DNA of 64,000 bases from Tenacibaculum discolor (lineage in GTDB: Bacteria; Bacteroidota; Bacteroidia; Flavobacteriales; Flavobacteriaceae): positions 124,001 through 188,000 of the forward strand of contig NZ_RCCS01000008.1 in the NCBI RefSeq assembly GCF_003664185.1, read 5' to 3'. Below are positions 62,520 to 64,000 of this stretch, in pieces; positions within the stretch are counted from its first letter, which is position 1; each line of letters begins with the position of its first letter. A model generated the notes under the pieces. The model was not told where the DNA came from. It saw only the letters and a list, made by a program, of their open reading frames with translations, and did no database searches. Both the position numbers and the translations under genes were made by a program.

Positions 62520-63205
62520 GTTACTTATTGCTAATTATTTCTGTTTTAGTAGGTGTTTTATTCGTTTTTACACTAAAACCTAGTAACACCTTGGTTCGCT
62601 TATTATTAGCCTTTAGTGGTGCTTATTTACTTTCGGTAACTATTTTACACTTATTACCCGAAGTATATCACCATACCGATGATACTAAATTAATAGGTAT
62701 TTTAATTTTAATAGGAATTATTATTCAATCGGTATTAGAATCATTCTCAAAAGGAGCTGAACACGGGCATATACATTTACATTCTGACTCGTCTAAATTT
62801 CCTTGGTTACTTTTTGTGAGTTTATGTATTCATGCTTTTTCAGAAGGATTACCAATTCATCATGCAGATGATAACTTATTATGGGCAATTATTGTACATA
62901 AAATTCCAATTGCAATAGTTTTAACCACCTTTTTGTTACAAACAAAGTATTCAAAGAAAATAATCTTTTTCTTTTTAACTGTATTTGCATTAATGAGTCC
63001 TTTAGGTATTTTAGTATCTAATAAAGTTCCTTTAATAGAACAATATCATACAGAAATTACAGCTTTAATAGTTGGAGTATTTTTACACATTTCAACCATT
63101 ATCCTTTTTGAAAGTACTGAAAACCACAAATTCAACTACAAAAAATTTGCTGCTATTATTTTAGGAATATTACTAACTATCTTCTCGATGCACCAACCCC
63201 ATTGA
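62516..63205 (+). CDS. ZIP-family metal transporter
   Basis: The 229-residue membrane protein has about seven or eight hydrophobic helices and the metal-site motifs of ZIP proteins: TILHLLPEVYHH, HAFSEGLPIHHADDN and AIIVHKIPIAIVLTTFLL. It likely imports zinc or a related divalent metal. A His-containing loop (GAEHGHIHLHSDS) lies before the central helices. It overlaps the convergent cupin gene by 33 bases. Confidence 0.9.
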   Translation: MSYLLLIISVLVGVLFVFTLKPSNTLVRLLLAFSGAYLLSVTILHLLPEVYHHTDDTKLIGILILIGIIIQSVLESFSKGAEHGHIHLHSDSSKFPWLLFVSLCIHAFSEGLPIHHADDNLLWAIIVHKIPIAIVLTTFLLQTKYSKKIIFFFLTVFALMSPLGILVSNKVPLIEQYHTEITALIVGVFLHISTIILFESTENHKFNYKKFAAIILGILLTIFSMHQPH

Positions 63206-63541
63206 GAAAGCAGGTAAACAAACTGCTAAATACTCACAAGGTTCTGTAAATGGGTTGGAATATTGAATACGTGTATTTTTTTCAATTTTAATAGATTGTC
63301 CTGCTTCTAATACTACAATTTCACCATCAATATTGAATTGCTTTTTTCCTTTGATTATATAGGTATATTCTTCAAATTCTGGTTTTTGAAAAGGTTCACT
63401 CCAACCTGGAGGGGCTATCATATGTGCAATACTTACTTTTGAGTTTCCATCAGTAGCATTTCCAAAATGTTCTTCAATTAATTTTCCATCGGTAGTTGGT
63501 ACTACAAACGGACTTTTTTGAATGGTATATTTTTTACTCAT
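63173..63541 (-). CDS. Cupin-domain protein
   Basis: The 122-residue protein is a single small cupin: AHMIAPPGWSEPFQKPEFEE, YIIKGKKQFNIDGEIVVLEA and GQSIKIEKNTRIQYSNPF. Metal ligands are less conserved than in canonical cupins, so an enzymatic role is uncertain. Its 3' end overlaps the ZIP gene on the other strand by 33 bases. Confidence 0.85.
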   Translation of the reverse strand: MSKKYTIQKSPFVVPTTDGKLIEEHFGNATDGNSKVSIAHMIAPPGWSEPFQKPEFEEYTYIIKGKKQFNIDGEIVVLEAGQSIKIEKNTRIQYSNPFTEPCEYLAVCLPAFSMGLVHREDS

Positions 63542-63894
63542 ATTGTTTTACTTATTTCTTTCGAATTTTTAAGCTTATGATTGTTTTACGAACTTAATTA
63601 AAATAGACGAAAAGTTATTCCTATATAAAAAAACAAAAAAGAGCACCCTAAAAGAATGCTCAATCTTTTCCATGCACAGTTACTAGCCCCCCAGCTGTAT
63701 TACTGTACATTTCGGTTAGTGATTATTAACACAAAATTAACAATTTTATCTTATTACAAAACTAGAATTAATATAAATAAAGAGTCCTTCATTTAGAAGC
63801 ATAATTCTTAGAAAAAACTTCCAAAAAACTATAAAATAGAACCATACTCTGTAAACTTCTCCTTTGTATATCAAAGTATATATAAGTTGCTAAC
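63542..63894. other. Intergenic stretch without a convincing gene
   Basis: AT-rich DNA between the cupin start and the tandem repeat. It contains one terminator-like hairpin (63641-63665) and a short G+C-richer patch around 63675-63700. I see no reliable coding sequence. Confidence 0.5.
63641..63665 (-). terminator. Terminator-like hairpin facing left
   Basis: On the minus strand GAGCATTCTTTTAGGGTGCTC folds with GAGCA / TGCTC arms and is followed by a T-run. It would end a leftward transcript coming from the repeat region or beyond the window. Confidence 0.5.
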
Positions 63895-64000
63895 ATTACG
63901 GCATACTCCGAAGACACCGCGGCATGGGTCGTTGATATCACGGCGTGGGTCGCTAATACTACGGCATACTCCGAAGACACTACGGCATGGGTCGTTGATA
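63895..64000. repeat. 21-bp tandem repeat array running off the window edge
   Basis: Five 21-base units (63895, 63916, 63937, 63958, 63979) share the frame A-x-x-ACGGC followed by either ATACTCCGAAGAC or ATGGGTCGTTGAT variants. The array is G+C-richer than the surroundings and its right end is not in the window. Being a multiple of three, it keeps frames open on both strands. Confidence 0.9.

Noticed and set aside
63789..63980. 63-residue minus-strand frame at the right edge
   Set aside because: Half of it is the 21-bp tandem repeat, its start is a GTG inside the repeat, and the rest has no recognisable motif; treated as a repeat with an open question.

Overview
The window looks like a chromosomal segment of a marine Flavobacteriaceae bacterium, most likely Tenacibaculum or a close relative. 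The DNA is AT-rich, several genes are preceded by the Bacteroidetes -7 element TAnnTTTG, and the gene content is typical of that family: DUF6443/RHS proteins, DUF6452-DUF6048 downstream of an RlmD-type methyltransferase, a three-gene parvulin cluster and Flavobacteriaceae-type dispersed repeats. Genus is inference. No rRNA, tRNA or CRISPR array was found.

Region 1 (1-6741) is most of a type II secretion / type IV pilus-like machine. It holds the tail of an upstream component, two minor pseudopilins, a GspF/PilC platform protein, a divergently transcribed major pseudopilin, a small lipoprotein, a GspD/PilQ secretin, and GspL- and GspM-like inner-membrane proteins. The ATPase and prepilin peptidase are not in the window.

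Region 2 (6806-15236) follows after only 64 bp in the same direction. It encodes two very large exported RHS/YD-repeat proteins with overlapping genes. The second carries a MopE-like segment, three 80-residue repeats, DUF6443, an RHS core and a C-terminal nuclease toxin, and is followed by a one-base-overlapping immunity gene. The juxtaposition suggests a dedicated pilus-like exporter for a polymorphic toxin, which is the most interesting hypothesis in the window.

Region 3 (15294-25674) is accessory DNA. It contains a divergent XRE repressor, a P-loop ATPase with C-terminal winged helix, two tyrosine recombinase-family proteins (one lacking catalytic residues), an approximately 0.9 kb structured non-coding stretch, a DUF2188 gene bracketed by 25-bp direct repeats, two conserved unknown genes, a promoterless orphan RHS tip with a NucA/NucB nuclease end and its SMI1/KNR4 immunity gene, a tandem 95-bp repeat, and an IS1-family insertion sequence. 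This is a typical toxin-tip reservoir that has been invaded by mobile DNA.

Region 4 (25826-63541) is mostly core genome. It includes a UPF1-like helicase, ornithine aminotransferase, an OmpA lipoprotein, RlmD, SUI1, an operon of DUF1835 / nucleoside phosphorylase / Ca3427-like binding protein, Pcm, a Gfo/Idh/MocA dehydrogenase, 3-hydroxybutyryl-CoA dehydrogenase, MoxR, three periplasmic parvulin-type proteins, RecQ, Fmt, HU, SigZ, a sterol desaturase family protein, a MarR-controlled run of three serine hydrolases, an RlmL-like methyltransferase and a ZIP transporter. The window ends inside a 21-bp tandem repeat.
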